In this document: positions 8,273 through 17,144 of the stretch, in pieces
How positions within the stretch are numbered: position 1 is the stretch's first letter
Layout: every line of letters starts with the position of its first letter
Source: an uncultured Bacteroidota bacterium
GTDB lineage: Bacteria; Bacteroidota; Bacteroidia; Bacteroidales; VadinHA17
Reading direction: 5' to 3'
Assembly: GCA_903844815.1 (NCBI GenBank)
Contig: CAIMVD010000100.1
Location: 1-64,000 of the forward strand
DNA length: 64,000 nucleotides
Notes under the pieces: model-generated
Seen by the model: the letters and a program-made list of their open reading frames with translations, nothing else
Database searches by the model: none
Told to the model about the DNA's origin: nothing
Position numbers and translations under genes: made by a program

Positions 8273-9340
8273 ATGAGTTATACCAGAAATTATCGGGAAA
8301 CTATAACAGTGAGTGGTTCAAAAACCGTTTCTGTTTCATATCCTGCCTCACAAAATGGCGGTAGCACGTCAACCACAGTTTATTATACAGAAGAAGTTCC
8401 GGTTAGTGTAAATATCCATGTCGACACAAATCCATTTGATATAAGTGTAAACCATGTAAATGGCAATGTTGACTTACTTACAGGTGCGGTTGTAGCTACT
8501 GAGGTAGCGGAAATTGCTGCAAAAGCAACGAATGCTATTAAAGTTGGCGACACGATTGTTAATGGTTTTTTTAGCTATATCCGTTCAGAGATTAGTCAGC
8601 AAATTGCAGAACTTTCTCAAAACATTGATGCTCATCTAATGCATTTAAAGGAATTGGCACAGTCTTGTCTTTCTAAGAAAAAACAAATGGAAGGTGATTA
8701 TCTCAGAATTTCAGGACGTTATGTGAAAATATTTGATGATCTAAATAATGAATTGTCAAACAGGGTTTTTGAATTAGATAAACCTGCATTTGTTTTTAAG
8801 AAAGAAACGGACAATCAAAAAATAAGAACATCATCCAACGATTTGGTTAATACTGTTACAATAGGCGGAATAGAAAGCAGCGCTTTATATTCAAAAATTG
8901 GTGCATCAATTGCAAAAAAAAGAGCATTAGACACGATTAATAAAGCTAAAGTGTTTCTCTGGCAGCAAAGGAAGCTTAATACAACAATTCAGCAAAGCAT
9001 GCTTAACGAAAGTGTACCATGCTCAATCTATGCTCCATGCTGTTATGTTGAGACAAATAATGCCAACAATCAGATTGATAAGACTATTTACACTACTGAT
9101 TTCTTATCTGTGCTTAAAGATAAGAGCCGGAAGAATGAAATTGTCGAGCAATTTTCATCAAACTCTATTGCATGGAGCAAGCCATCACAGGACACACAAA
9201 AGAATATAAGTTTGTATTTCAATACAGAACTTAATAATGCTTCAACTGTAAATGATCAACATTCTTTACGTGTTCGAGAGATGATTCAGGAATTAGCAAG
9301 TAAAGCCACAATTAGCGTAATTAATTTTCAACAAATTTAA
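8273..9340 (+). CDS. Unknown protein, paralogue of the previous gene (copy 2)
   Basis: The 355-residue protein aligns with the 304-residue upstream product over most of its length, with the NRVFELDKP signature conserved. It differs by an extra N-terminal segment of about 60 residues rich in Ser, Thr, Tyr and Val (for example YRETITVSGSKTVSVSYPA), which looks like beta-strands. Two copies side by side suggest a tandem duplication followed by specialisation, perhaps into a hetero-oligomer. No enzyme motif is visible. It lies 11 bases after copy 1 and 12 before the bactofilin-like gene. Confidence 0.7.
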   Translation: MSYTRNYRETITVSGSKTVSVSYPASQNGGSTSTTVYYTEEVPVSVNIHVDTNPFDISVNHVNGNVDLLTGAVVATEVAEIAAKATNAIKVGDTIVNGFFSYIRSEISQQIAELSQNIDAHLMHLKELAQSCLSKKKQMEGDYLRISGRYVKIFDDLNNELSNRVFELDKPAFVFKKETDNQKIRTSSNDLVNTVTIGGIESSALYSKIGASIAKKRALDTINKAKVFLWQQRKLNTTIQQSMLNESVPCSIYAPCCYVETNNANNQIDKTIYTTDFLSVLKDKSRKNEIVEQFSSNSIAWSKPSQDTQKNISLYFNTELNNASTVNDQHSLRVREMIQELASKATISVINFQQI

Positions 9341-9352
9341 AAATATAAAAAA

Positions 9353-10327
9353 ATGAATGAATTAAAAGAACTTCGTTTTAATGAAACCAATATCCAACTT
9401 AAAGACAATTTGGTAAAAGGGTCAATACTTCCGGAAAAGATAGCCGAACTTGACAGGACAATAACAATACAGGGCAATTCTATTATTGAAGGTGCTGTAT
9501 ATGCTCATAAATTGGAAATTCAGCAAGGTGATTCAGAGATTAAAGGAGCTGTATTTACTCACCTTGAAATGTATGTGAATAGTGAAGCAAAAGGCAATAT
9601 CTCATTTAAAAAGAGTGTAGGTTCTGCTAACTCAATTGTATCCAGAGCATTAAATTGTAATCTAATGTTTTATTCAGACATAAATGCAAAAAGTGTGACT
9701 TTGTACAATGCTTTTGTCGCAGGTAGCATATATGCCGATGAAATTATTTTGCAAAATTGTGTGGTAATAGGTGGTGTGTTTGCAACACAAAACATTGATA
9801 TTACTAATTCTATCATTGGTACATTTAATAGTCCATCTGTTAAAGCTGCACAACAAGTATGGTTATTACTTCCAAGTGCATTTTCAATTGAAAAGATTAT
9901 CACAATACCTGGTACAAAGTTTTTCAATCTTAGTTTGGCCGATCTGGGTTCCTTATTTAAAGGCAGTAAGCAGTCAATTAATTCTGGCAAAATAGAAATG
10001 AACCTTAATACTGACGAAGTTAGAACAACACTTACAAATGAAGAAACGCAAAAATCCTTACGTAGCTATACTGTTATTGGTAAAGTATTAGCAGCGGATT
10101 TATTAGATTTTGACAAATTTCAAAATCACTTTTTACTGGCCGCTGCAAGTCTGGGCTCACAATTGCTTAAAAATTATGACCTCGGAGTAAATGATAAGGG
10201 CGAACCAGTTACTCTAACCTTCGATAAAATCAGGAATTTCTTTTTTAACATACTCCTTGGTAAAATTGAGATTCAAGAAATCAATGGGAAGTTTGATATT
10301 TCTGATATTACAGGTAAATTTAATTAA
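9353..10327 (+). CDS. Bactofilin-like beta-helix protein
   Basis: The 324-residue protein has, from about residue 25 to 170, short repeating strands with a hydrophobic residue every second position: IQGNSIIEGAVYAHKLEIQ, SEIKGAVFTHLEM, FVAGSIYADEIILQ, CVVIGGVFATQNIDI. This is the pattern of polymer-forming bactofilins and related right-handed beta-helices, in which each turn has an I-x-G-x-[VI] core. The C-terminal 150 residues are not recognisable and contain a predicted helical segment (DLLDFDKFQNHFLLAAASLG). Bactofilins form cytoskeletal filaments on the inner membrane and often guide cell-wall enzymes. That would fit the L,D-transpeptidase in this block. Assignment as a bactofilin relative is inferred from pattern only. 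Confidence 0.6.
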   Translation: MNELKELRFNETNIQLKDNLVKGSILPEKIAELDRTITIQGNSIIEGAVYAHKLEIQQGDSEIKGAVFTHLEMYVNSEAKGNISFKKSVGSANSIVSRALNCNLMFYSDINAKSVTLYNAFVAGSIYADEIILQNCVVIGGVFATQNIDITNSIIGTFNSPSVKAAQQVWLLLPSAFSIEKIITIPGTKFFNLSLADLGSLFKGSKQSINSGKIEMNLNTDEVRTTLTNEETQKSLRSYTVIGKVLAADLLDFDKFQNHFLLAAASLGSQLLKNYDLGVNDKGEPVTLTFDKIRNFFFNILLGKIEIQEINGKFDISDITGKFN

Positions 10328-10504
10328 TGACTTTATGTTTTAAATAACATACACCCCTTAAAAATAGGAGAAGAAAATAATTGCATTCATGTGGATCCGA
10401 TTACTCGCTGGATAAGGTATTCATTATAATTATTTGATCTTTTCATTATTATGATATTGAATTTGTTGTAGTTTTTTAGCTATAGTGTATAAAATCCTAT
10501 ATTT

Positions 10505-11542
10505 ATGATAAAATCAGTTTGTTCAAAATGTGGAAGCGAAAAAAGTTTCAATGATGATAAATTAGGAAAGAAATTTCGATGCCCTAATTGTGGAAATGTT
10601 GTACAAATCATAGAAACTAAACCAAGTTTTAACAACGCAAAGGAAGTAAAACCGGAACCTAATAGTGGAAATATTGGACAAATCTTAGAAAGCAACTCAA
10701 ACGACACATCAGCTAAGTTGCCAACTCATTCAAATGATTTGGTCAAGGCGCCACTCCAAAAGTCTAGTGTACAAACCCATACAAGCTTTCCTTTGAAACA
10801 GGTAATTGTTGCTGCATCACTTTTAATTATTACAGGAGGCTTTCTAATCTATCTTTTGTTGTTAAAACCCTATTTGGCAGATAAAAATGCAAAAAGGTAT
10901 TATACATATATAGATAATTTGATTATGCGCTCATCGCAGGTTGCAGGAGTAGATTATAATATTCTGCAGAAATTGAATTATGGAACTGAACTTCTGGCAT
11001 ATAACCAAAATCCTGAAAATGAGGAATGGCTTTTTGTTAAAGCCAATGGAAAAAAGGGATATATTTCGTCACAATTCATATTGAATAAACGTGATTTTTA
11101 TGAACTTAATGGAATTTTTGGTGATGTAGAATCAAAAGAAGCTATTTTAACTGCAAAATGCAGAAAAGCTTTGCTTAACTATTTTCAGGATAGTATAAAT
11201 AGGAATATTATGGGTAAAATTGATCCTCAAATTCAACTTGAGATCTATGGTACCCAAAAAAACAGAGAAACCTGGCAGGTTTTTTCAAGGGGAAAGGACA
11301 TCAATCCTAATACAGTTGCATACCCTAGAATTACTAATCCTAATTCAAAATTTAGTGATTTTGCTTGTATTATAAAGAATGTATCTACAAATAAAAGGAA
11401 ACTATTGCTTTTCTCCTTTTCTGAGGAAGGAGTTCCGAGCCTGGCTTATGAATTAGATGCCCCTGATGAAGGATACATCTTATCTATTATAAGGCCAGTA
11501 AGAAATGGAAATAATCAGCCCGTTGTTAAATATACAAATTAA
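10505..11542 (+). CDS. Zinc-ribbon, single-TM, SH3-like domain protein
   Basis: The 345-residue protein begins with a short zinc ribbon (CSKCGSEKSF then RCPNCGNVVQ, residues about 5-35) of the MJ0042 type. A polar linker and one TM helix (about residues 100-122, VIVAASLLIITGGFLIYLLLL) follow. Next comes an SH3-like module (about 150-195, LNYGTELLAY, EEWLFVKANGKKGYISSQFI) that would lie outside the cytoplasm. The C-terminal part is unassigned. SH3b modules often bind peptidoglycan, and the following gene, 5 bases away, is an L,D-transpeptidase, so the two probably act together at the wall. A 177-base gap before this gene may hold its own promoter. Confidence 0.7.
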   Translation: MIKSVCSKCGSEKSFNDDKLGKKFRCPNCGNVVQIIETKPSFNNAKEVKPEPNSGNIGQILESNSNDTSAKLPTHSNDLVKAPLQKSSVQTHTSFPLKQVIVAASLLIITGGFLIYLLLLKPYLADKNAKRYYTYIDNLIMRSSQVAGVDYNILQKLNYGTELLAYNQNPENEEWLFVKANGKKGYISSQFILNKRDFYELNGIFGDVESKEAILTAKCRKALLNYFQDSINRNIMGKIDPQIQLEIYGTQKNRETWQVFSRGKDINPNTVAYPRITNPNSKFSDFACIIKNVSTNKRKLLLFSFSEEGVPSLAYELDAPDEGYILSIIRPVRNGNNQPVVKYTN

Positions 11543-11547
11543 TTGAA

Positions 11548-12147
11548 ATGTGGATTAAAAAGAGAGATCTTTTACTCTGGGTATTAATATTAATTCCGTA
11601 TCTCTGCCTCGCTCCGGCATATTGGTATTATTTATTGCGATTGAAACAAATTGAGAATTCTTCATTTTTAATTATTGATAAATCAAATTTTACACTTTCA
11701 CATTATAATTTTAAAGGCGAGCTGCTACAGAAATCAAAAATAGCAATAGGAAAAAATCCCGGGAATAAATTAGAAATTGATGATTTGAAAACACCGGAAG
11801 GTATTTTCAGAATTGCTGGATTTGAGAATTCCTCTGCTTGGTCACACGATTTTGAATTGGATTCATTTGGAAAGATAGAAGGTGCATATGGCCCATTTTT
11901 TATACGTCTTGATGTACCAGGTCAGAAGGGTATTGGTATTCACGGAACTTATGATGATAGTTCAATTGGGTCAAGAGCTTCAGAGGGATGCATCAGAATG
12001 TATAATAAGGACATCGTAAAACTGGTTAAACATTTGAAAACTGCTTCGATTGTAGTTATCATTCCTGGTATGGATGATCAGAAAGTAGATTTTGAGTTGG
12101 TAAATAAAACGAAGAATACCCGGTCAGAAAAAGTAAACACAAAGTAA
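11548..12147 (+). CDS. Membrane-anchored L,D-transpeptidase (YkuD domain)
   Basis: The 199-residue protein has an N-terminal TM anchor (about residues 8-28) and a YkuD domain. The signature is complete: His132 in GIGIHGTYD, then Ser145, Gly147, Cys148 and Arg150 in SEGCIRM. The Cys is the nucleophile that forms 3-3 peptidoglycan cross-links or attaches proteins to peptidoglycan. At 199 residues it is compact, with no LysM or other binding module, so a partner may supply wall targeting; the SH3-like protein encoded 5 bases upstream is the obvious candidate. It is the last gene of the block. Confidence 0.88.
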   Translation: MWIKKRDLLLWVLILIPYLCLAPAYWYYLLRLKQIENSSFLIIDKSNFTLSHYNFKGELLQKSKIAIGKNPGNKLEIDDLKTPEGIFRIAGFENSSAWSHDFELDSFGKIEGAYGPFFIRLDVPGQKGIGIHGTYDDSSIGSRASEGCIRMYNKDIVKLVKHLKTASIVVIIPGMDDQKVDFELVNKTKNTRSEKVNTK

Positions 12148-12153
12148 TCAGAG

Positions 12154-12233
12154 AAATACTACTGATTGGTAAATCAGTAGAAATCCAACTTTTCAAGGTT
12201 CGGATTTTGTCTTTTCTTTGATATTGGAACAAC
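12154..12233 (+). repeat. Imperfect 80-bp direct repeat, copy B (partner 1711-1790)
   Basis: This copy begins 7 bases after the L,D-transpeptidase stop codon. It aligns without gaps to 1711-1790 (about 59 of 80 identical by eye). Unlike copy A, its hairpin core is perfect (see 12159-12180). The two copies bracket the 2.2-12.1 kb block. Confidence 0.6.
12159..12180 (+). terminator. Hairpin after the eight-gene block
   Basis: CTACTGATT and AATCAGTAG form a perfect 9-bp stem around a GGTA loop, 11 bases after the stop codon of the L,D-transpeptidase gene. The position suits transcription termination or mRNA 3'-end protection. No uridine run follows directly, so it may not work as an intrinsic terminator by itself. 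Confidence 0.45.
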
Positions 12234-12360
12234 GGATCGTATATTCTCTTTAAAATGAAGTTTTGTTGATTCCCGATGAAAATTCGTTCAAAAACTTAGG
12301 CTGTTATGTTAGCAAGACTATCTAATACATTGTCTTTTAAAATCTATAAACAATAATAAA

Positions 12361-14145
12361 ATGAAGAATAAAATTTCTTTCCTGTTATGTCTCCTGACAT
12401 TTTTATCTTTAAATACATTTAGTCAAACTGCATTGCAATGGGCTAGAAACTATAATGATCCTATTAATCAGACTGATCGCATAATTGATGCAGATTTTGA
12501 TCCTCTGACAGGAAATACATATGTTACAGGTTCAAGCGACAGCACCAATGGTATTAATATAGTTACAATTAAATATTCGTCTGACGGTCAAATAGTGTGG
12601 CGTAAGCGATTTGCAGGTCCGCAATTTCAGGATTCTCCTAATGCTATAAGATTTGACCAGGTAAATAATGCTGTTTATGTAACTGGTAAAAGCAAGGGGA
12701 GTACAACTAACTTTGATTGGATAACAATTCGTTATAACGCATTGACTGGGGCAATGGTTTGGTCAATGAGCTACAATGGGACACAAAATAGTAACGATGA
12801 AGCAATAGATATAGATATTGATGCTACCGGAAATATTTATGTAATTGGGAATGTTTTAGAAAATTGTGCCGACCATTTAACTACCAAGACAATCAAATAC
12901 AATCCGGAAGGAGTAGTCTCATGGAGCAAGTCAATTACAAGTACTCTTTGTTCTTATGATGAATTGGCATACAAAGTCACGGTAAACGGGAACAAAGCAG
13001 TAGTGATCTATAATGAAAGAAGCGGACAGTCATATACAGCACATGTTTTAGGATATTTCATATCAAATGGCGCGTGTACAAGTACTTTATGTTCAACATT
13101 TGCACTTGGTACTTCATCCTCTACGCCAGGTTATTATTCAATAGATTTTGACGGATTAGGGAATGTATATATCGCTGGATATGGTTTATCTGTGGCAAAG
13201 TTAAATACTGATGTTTATAGTTTAGTCTGGAATAAAAGTTATATAGGAACCAGGTCAGGATGGGCTAATAACATTGTTGTTGATCAGAACAACTACAATG
13301 TATATGTAACAGGTTATTTGCAAACTTCTGTTGGGAATAATGATATTTATACAATTAAATATAATTCATCAGGAGATAGTATATGGACAAAAAAATATTA
13401 TGGAGCAGGTAATGGAGACGACACGGGATTATTAATAGCAAAGGACAATTTAACCAATCCGAATATTTATGTAACAGGTTATACGACTCAGAGTAATGGA
13501 AAGAAGCTGATCACTACCATAAAATATAATAATAGCGGAAGTCCATCATGGTCAGTAAATTATGGTTGCAGCGCTAATGACAATATTCCCGTAAGAATGT
13601 TCAGGGACCCGAGCGATATGATTTATATAGCCGGAACAAATAGTTGCAATAACACTTATGAGGACTTTTTAACTCTGAAATATTGTACGACTGCTCCTGC
13701 CACGCCGGTAATTTCTCAGAATGGTGATGTTTTACAATCCAGTGCGGCAACAGGATATCAATGGTTTGATCAGAATGGTTTGATAGCCGGGGCAACCGGT
13801 CAGTATTATACTGTGATCTCAAATGGTAACTACTACGTTAAAACTTCGAATGGATGCTATTCAGAGCCTTCAAACACAATAAGTTTTGTCACCGGAATAG
13901 AAGAATTTGTAAATAACCGGATTATTAAAGTTTACCCAAATCCCGTTTCTAACGAATTAACCCTTGAGATCAAAGATTGTGCTGAAGAGACGGATTTCGA
14001 AATTATTAATATGACAGGCACAATAGTTTATAAGGGGAAATTTGCTGAAAGGACTGTCGTGAATACATCTAATTTTAGTCCAGGTATTTATTATATTAAA
14101 ATTGGAAATGGAAGGGCGTTTGAATTTAAGAAGATTGTTAAATAG
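12361..14145 (+). CDS. Secreted SBBP-like beta-propeller protein with T9SS C-terminal domain
   Basis: The 594-residue protein has a signal peptide (MKNKISFLLCLLTFLSLNTFSQ). A series of repeats of the form NxYVTGxS...TIKYNxxGxxxW (about residues 50-450) corresponds to SBBP/beta-propeller blades. A short Ig-like stretch (VISQNGDVLQS, YQWFDQNG) comes next, then a type A T9SS sorting domain (about residues 523-594, IKVYPNPVSNELTLEI to PGIYYIKI). It should cross the outer membrane by the T9SS and stay at the cell surface or be released. The ligand is unknown. It is separated from the upstream block by about 210 bases and is probably transcribed independently. Confidence 0.85.
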   Translation: MKNKISFLLCLLTFLSLNTFSQTALQWARNYNDPINQTDRIIDADFDPLTGNTYVTGSSDSTNGINIVTIKYSSDGQIVWRKRFAGPQFQDSPNAIRFDQVNNAVYVTGKSKGSTTNFDWITIRYNALTGAMVWSMSYNGTQNSNDEAIDIDIDATGNIYVIGNVLENCADHLTTKTIKYNPEGVVSWSKSITSTLCSYDELAYKVTVNGNKAVVIYNERSGQSYTAHVLGYFISNGACTSTLCSTFALGTSSSTPGYYSIDFDGLGNVYIAGYGLSVAKLNTDVYSLVWNKSYIGTRSGWANNIVVDQNNYNVYVTGYLQTSVGNNDIYTIKYNSSGDSIWTKKYYGAGNGDDTGLLIAKDNLTNPNIYVTGYTTQSNGKKLITTIKYNNSGSPSWSVNYGCSANDNIPVRMFRDPSDMIYIAGTNSCNNTYEDFLTLKYCTTAPATPVISQNGDVLQSSAATGYQWFDQNGLIAGATGQYYTVISNGNYYVKTSNGCYSEPSNTISFVTGIEEFVNNRIIKVYPNPVSNELTLEIKDCAEETDFEIINMTGTIVYKGKFAERTVVNTSNFSPGIYYIKIGNGRAFEFKKIVK

Positions 14146-14183
14146 CTTATCTTGCTTCTGAAATCTGTAATAAAACTGCAACA

Positions 14184-14218
14184 CCTGCCTTTGAATTTTA
14201 TGGCACATCAAAGGCAGG
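14184..14218 (+). terminator. Terminator-like hairpin after the T9SS cargo gene
   Basis: CCTGCCTTTGA and TCAAAGGCAGG form a perfect 11-bp stem with a 13-base loop, 39 bases after the stop codon. Only a weak pyrimidine tract follows. It is the strongest hairpin in the gap 14146-14360. Confidence 0.55.
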
Positions 14219-14360
14219 CTTACCCTTCAATTGGATTGAAATAAAAAATAGTGTAGATTGTGATCTGTTCAGTTGATCCTGGCATACCATGCATAAGACC
14301 AGATAACATATGCAATTTCAGGAATTAATATTTTTTGACGAACCAATAACTCCCCATAAA

Positions 14361-16010
14361 ATGAAAAGACAATATTTGTTAGTTGCCTTTTTGCTGGCGT
14401 TTTTACCATCCTCTTTTGGTCAGAACAAAGCCACAGCTATACCATCGACTTATGATCGAAGTTCGCTTACATTGATTCACATTAACAACATTGAATCAAA
14501 AGTCAAAGAACAGTTTTTAAACGTAAAAGTTCCGGACAAATACTTTGAAAACAAAATTGACCTTAAATCGATTCAACTATCACAAAACACCGGGAATAAA
14601 AATTTTGACCCAAATAGTATCACTGAAATACTCAACAGGGAGAAAATTGGCGCTAAAATAATCTCATACTGGTACTCCCGGCAGGGAGATGGAACAATGA
14701 GCGCTGACAGGTTTCTTGAAAGAGGAATGTATAATGCCACAGATGCAGATGTATTAGAAGCCAAAGGAACAAAACGTGGCGTCGAGGCGATCAAAGATTA
14801 CGGTGATAAACTTATAAGTAATAGTTTTGCCGTTGTCCTTGATTATTACGCTCTTAGGGAAATCAACGAAGGAAATAGCAGGGGTTGGTATTCTGATGTT
14901 AAGTTGTATTTGTTCAAGGTTGTTTTCGATGATGCAACTCAGGCAAAATTGTATAATGAGTGTTGGATTTATACAGACGATTCTGCTGAAACAAAAGCTA
15001 AGAAGAAGACAGCTTTTGACCAGATGAATTTCAGAATGGAATATGTCTCCCAGGCATCTTCACCTGTCTCTGAACAGGATTTCATAAATCCACCGGCAAA
15101 TACAATTACATTAACGCAGGATCAACTTTTGGAAGGTGTTTTACAGACAGGACTGGATAATTGTCTTAATAAAGTTGAGAATAATGTCGAGGCAATGAAA
15201 GTAAAAGCTTCAATTTACCAGACTAATCCACCAAGGGCAAAAATCGGTGAAAAGGAAGGCTTGAAAGTCGATCAGCTTTATTTTGCATATGAATATGTAT
15301 ATAAAGAAAAAACCAAAAGCACAAAAGCTCTCAGAAGAAGTGAATTAAGGGCAAAAAATGTCGTAAATAATTCAGGTATCGCGAGTGGTTCATCAGGTAT
15401 GTCCACCTTTTACCAGGTGGCTGCCGGTCATCTCCATACTGGGTTTACGCTTCAGCAGCATAATGAATTAGGAATTGGAGTATATTTTGGAAGTGAATTT
15501 GGGAATATGGGTGGTCTTTCAGCACGTATTGAGAAAAGAACGGGAGGTATCCCTGCAATGTACATATTTATTGAGGGAAGCATGCAGAATAAAATTTACT
15601 ACTCTATGCCAGATAAACAAAGTTATCTGCTGTCGTCTCAAAAGGTTTATTTTATTCGTGGTGATCTGGGAGTTGCGAAAGGTATACGTCTTATCAGGAC
15701 ATTGGAACTGGCTCCATATGTCAGTATTGGATATGAGGCAGCCAAAAGTAATGATTGGAAAAACAATGCCCAATTCAATGGAGACATGTTAGGATCGTTG
15801 TATTGGAAATATGGCGCTAATTTATCACTTAACCTCAGATACAATATTCAATTAGTCGGTGGGGTCGGAGGGTACTTATTCCTCTACGCGGAAGATAGTA
15901 AAGGTGAGATAACAATTGGAGGACAAAAAGCTAATTACGATTATTTTTTCAGGGACAGAGCGTGGGGTGAAGCCTTTTCAACCTATGCCGGAGTGAGGGT
16001 ACAATTTTAA
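14361..16010 (+). CDS. Secreted protein with C-terminal beta-barrel-like region, unknown function
   Basis: The 549-residue product starts at the ATG at 14361, giving a signal peptide MKRQYLLVAFLLAFLPSSFGQ; the frame is open 17 codons further upstream. Residues about 60-330 form an unrecognised domain with the segments EILNREKIGAKIISYWYSRQ and DKLISNSFAVVLDYYALREI. The last 190 residues alternate like outer-membrane strands (HTGFTLQQHNELGIGVYFGSEF, LNLRYNIQLVGGVGGYLFLY) and end in TYAGVRVQF, with the terminal Phe typical of barrel proteins. It is likely exported to the outer membrane. Confidence 0.7.
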   Translation: MKRQYLLVAFLLAFLPSSFGQNKATAIPSTYDRSSLTLIHINNIESKVKEQFLNVKVPDKYFENKIDLKSIQLSQNTGNKNFDPNSITEILNREKIGAKIISYWYSRQGDGTMSADRFLERGMYNATDADVLEAKGTKRGVEAIKDYGDKLISNSFAVVLDYYALREINEGNSRGWYSDVKLYLFKVVFDDATQAKLYNECWIYTDDSAETKAKKKTAFDQMNFRMEYVSQASSPVSEQDFINPPANTITLTQDQLLEGVLQTGLDNCLNKVENNVEAMKVKASIYQTNPPRAKIGEKEGLKVDQLYFAYEYVYKEKTKSTKALRRSELRAKNVVNNSGIASGSSGMSTFYQVAAGHLHTGFTLQQHNELGIGVYFGSEFGNMGGLSARIEKRTGGIPAMYIFIEGSMQNKIYYSMPDKQSYLLSSQKVYFIRGDLGVAKGIRLIRTLELAPYVSIGYEAAKSNDWKNNAQFNGDMLGSLYWKYGANLSLNLRYNIQLVGGVGGYLFLYAEDSKGEITIGGQKANYDYFFRDRAWGEAFSTYAGVRVQF

Positions 16011-16140
16011 TTTCGTAACTGATCAGTGATTTCAGTAATTGCATTTAATACTCCAGATATCTTATTTTTTTGATATTTCCAATATCAATTAATAAGCATC
16101 TTCTTATACTGGACATAAATATTTCTTATTCTCGAGAATA

Positions 16141-16448
16141 TCAAATCTGACGTCCAACAACCTCCTTTATCCGGTTTTTGAAGGAAAATGAATAACTTTC
16201 TTTAAATGGAAATCCTTAAAAAACCTGCGTTTAGCCGGGATTCATATACTTTCAGCATGGGAAACAGTGCATTAAAACTATTTTATTTAGAAGATAAGAT
16301 ATTCTGAATAACCATTTTGTAAATCATTAAATTTAGTGGTGTTTTATGTTTCGAAATTAAAAATACTCCTCCAGCTTCATTTTTTTAGCAACCGGGAAGG
16401 CATAAGATTCACCTGTTACAGAAAATATTGTGGCACATCTAATGTCTG
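16141..16448 (+). repeat. Long direct repeat, copy 1 (partner 17504-17814)
   Basis: About 310 bases match 17504-17814 at roughly 85-90% by eye, both starting TCAAATCTGACGTCC and ending ACATCTAAT-TCT (two differing bases at the dash in places). The block contains GCGTTTAGCCGGGATT and CTATTTTATTTAGA, with no open frame. In the second copy it directly precedes the start codon of a TPR regulator gene, so it looks like a duplicated promoter/leader region. Here the gene that should follow is absent. The two copies enclose the toxin-antitoxin pair. Confidence 0.85.
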
Positions 16449-16904
16449 GATTATTGAAAATTTGAAAAATGATGAGTTTTCTTTGAGACACTAATTACTT
16501 AGGTTCGGAAGTTACAAATTTTTAGAACTTTTATGTTTAAGAAAAATCTTATAGTCACGGTTGTAAAATAATTCAATCATCTGAATTTATTTGTAAATTT
16601 GGAGAAAAAAGAAAAGATAGTAAAAGGACAAAATAGCGAAATACTGGTCAGATTTTTTGTGAGAATTAAACTTCAATAATTCAGACAATTCTTGATCATC
16701 TGCGACAGGAAAAATTGACTTCGGAATCAACTGCCATGAAAGGTTATATTGACGGACTTTTAAAAGAAGTTAAAAAAGGATGTTGGAACAGGTCCGAATG
16801 TGAAAATTGACTGAAGTATTAAAACGGGCAGAAATAAAAGAACTTTTGTAAAACCCGGATATTTATTAGGGGATCAGTAGATTTAACATTACAACAAAGA
16901 AATT
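16449..16904 (+). other. Non-coding region with a possible decayed gene before the antitoxin
   Basis: No intact gene is visible. From about 16680 to 16880 there are protein-like pieces in more than one plus-strand frame (LDHLRQEKLTSESTAMKG, then DVGTGPNVKID, a stop, and SIKTGRNKRTFVKPGYLLG). They could be the remains of a frameshifted and interrupted gene. I do not recognise it, and chance remains possible. Confidence 0.3.
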
Positions 16905-17144
16905 ATGACATATACATTTCAAATATCAGACGTTTCTCCACAATCACAAGGAATAATAAACATGCTTTTAGCATTGTCGAAAGATTACGATTTCTTAAAA
17001 GTGCTTACAGAACCAGACGAAGAAAGAGAATATGAATTAAGCCCCGAACAGGAAAATGAATTGGACAGGCGTTATAAAAACTTTCTTAAAAACCCACAAA
17101 ACGGCAAGTCCTGGAACGAAGTAAAGCAGACACTTTTAGCATGA
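16905..17144 (+). CDS. Antitoxin, addiction-module component family
   Basis: The 79-residue protein resembles the addiction-module component antitoxins. The C-terminal half carries the diagnostic pattern YELSPEQENELDRRYKNFL, with a SWNEVKQ ending; in this family that helix wraps the RelE/ParE toxin. The N-terminal part would be the dimer or DNA-binding portion. The stop overlaps the toxin start by four bases (ATGA at 17141-17144), so the two are translationally coupled and probably autoregulated. Confidence 0.8.
   Translation: MTYTFQISDVSPQSQGIINMLLALSKDYDFLKVLTEPDEEREYELSPEQENELDRRYKNFLKNPQNGKSWNEVKQTLLA

Noticed and set aside
16680-16880. Decayed gene with pieces in more than one frame
   Set aside because: Protein-like segments are visible but the family is unknown and the frame is broken by a shift and a stop; it is only mentioned in the intergenic entry.
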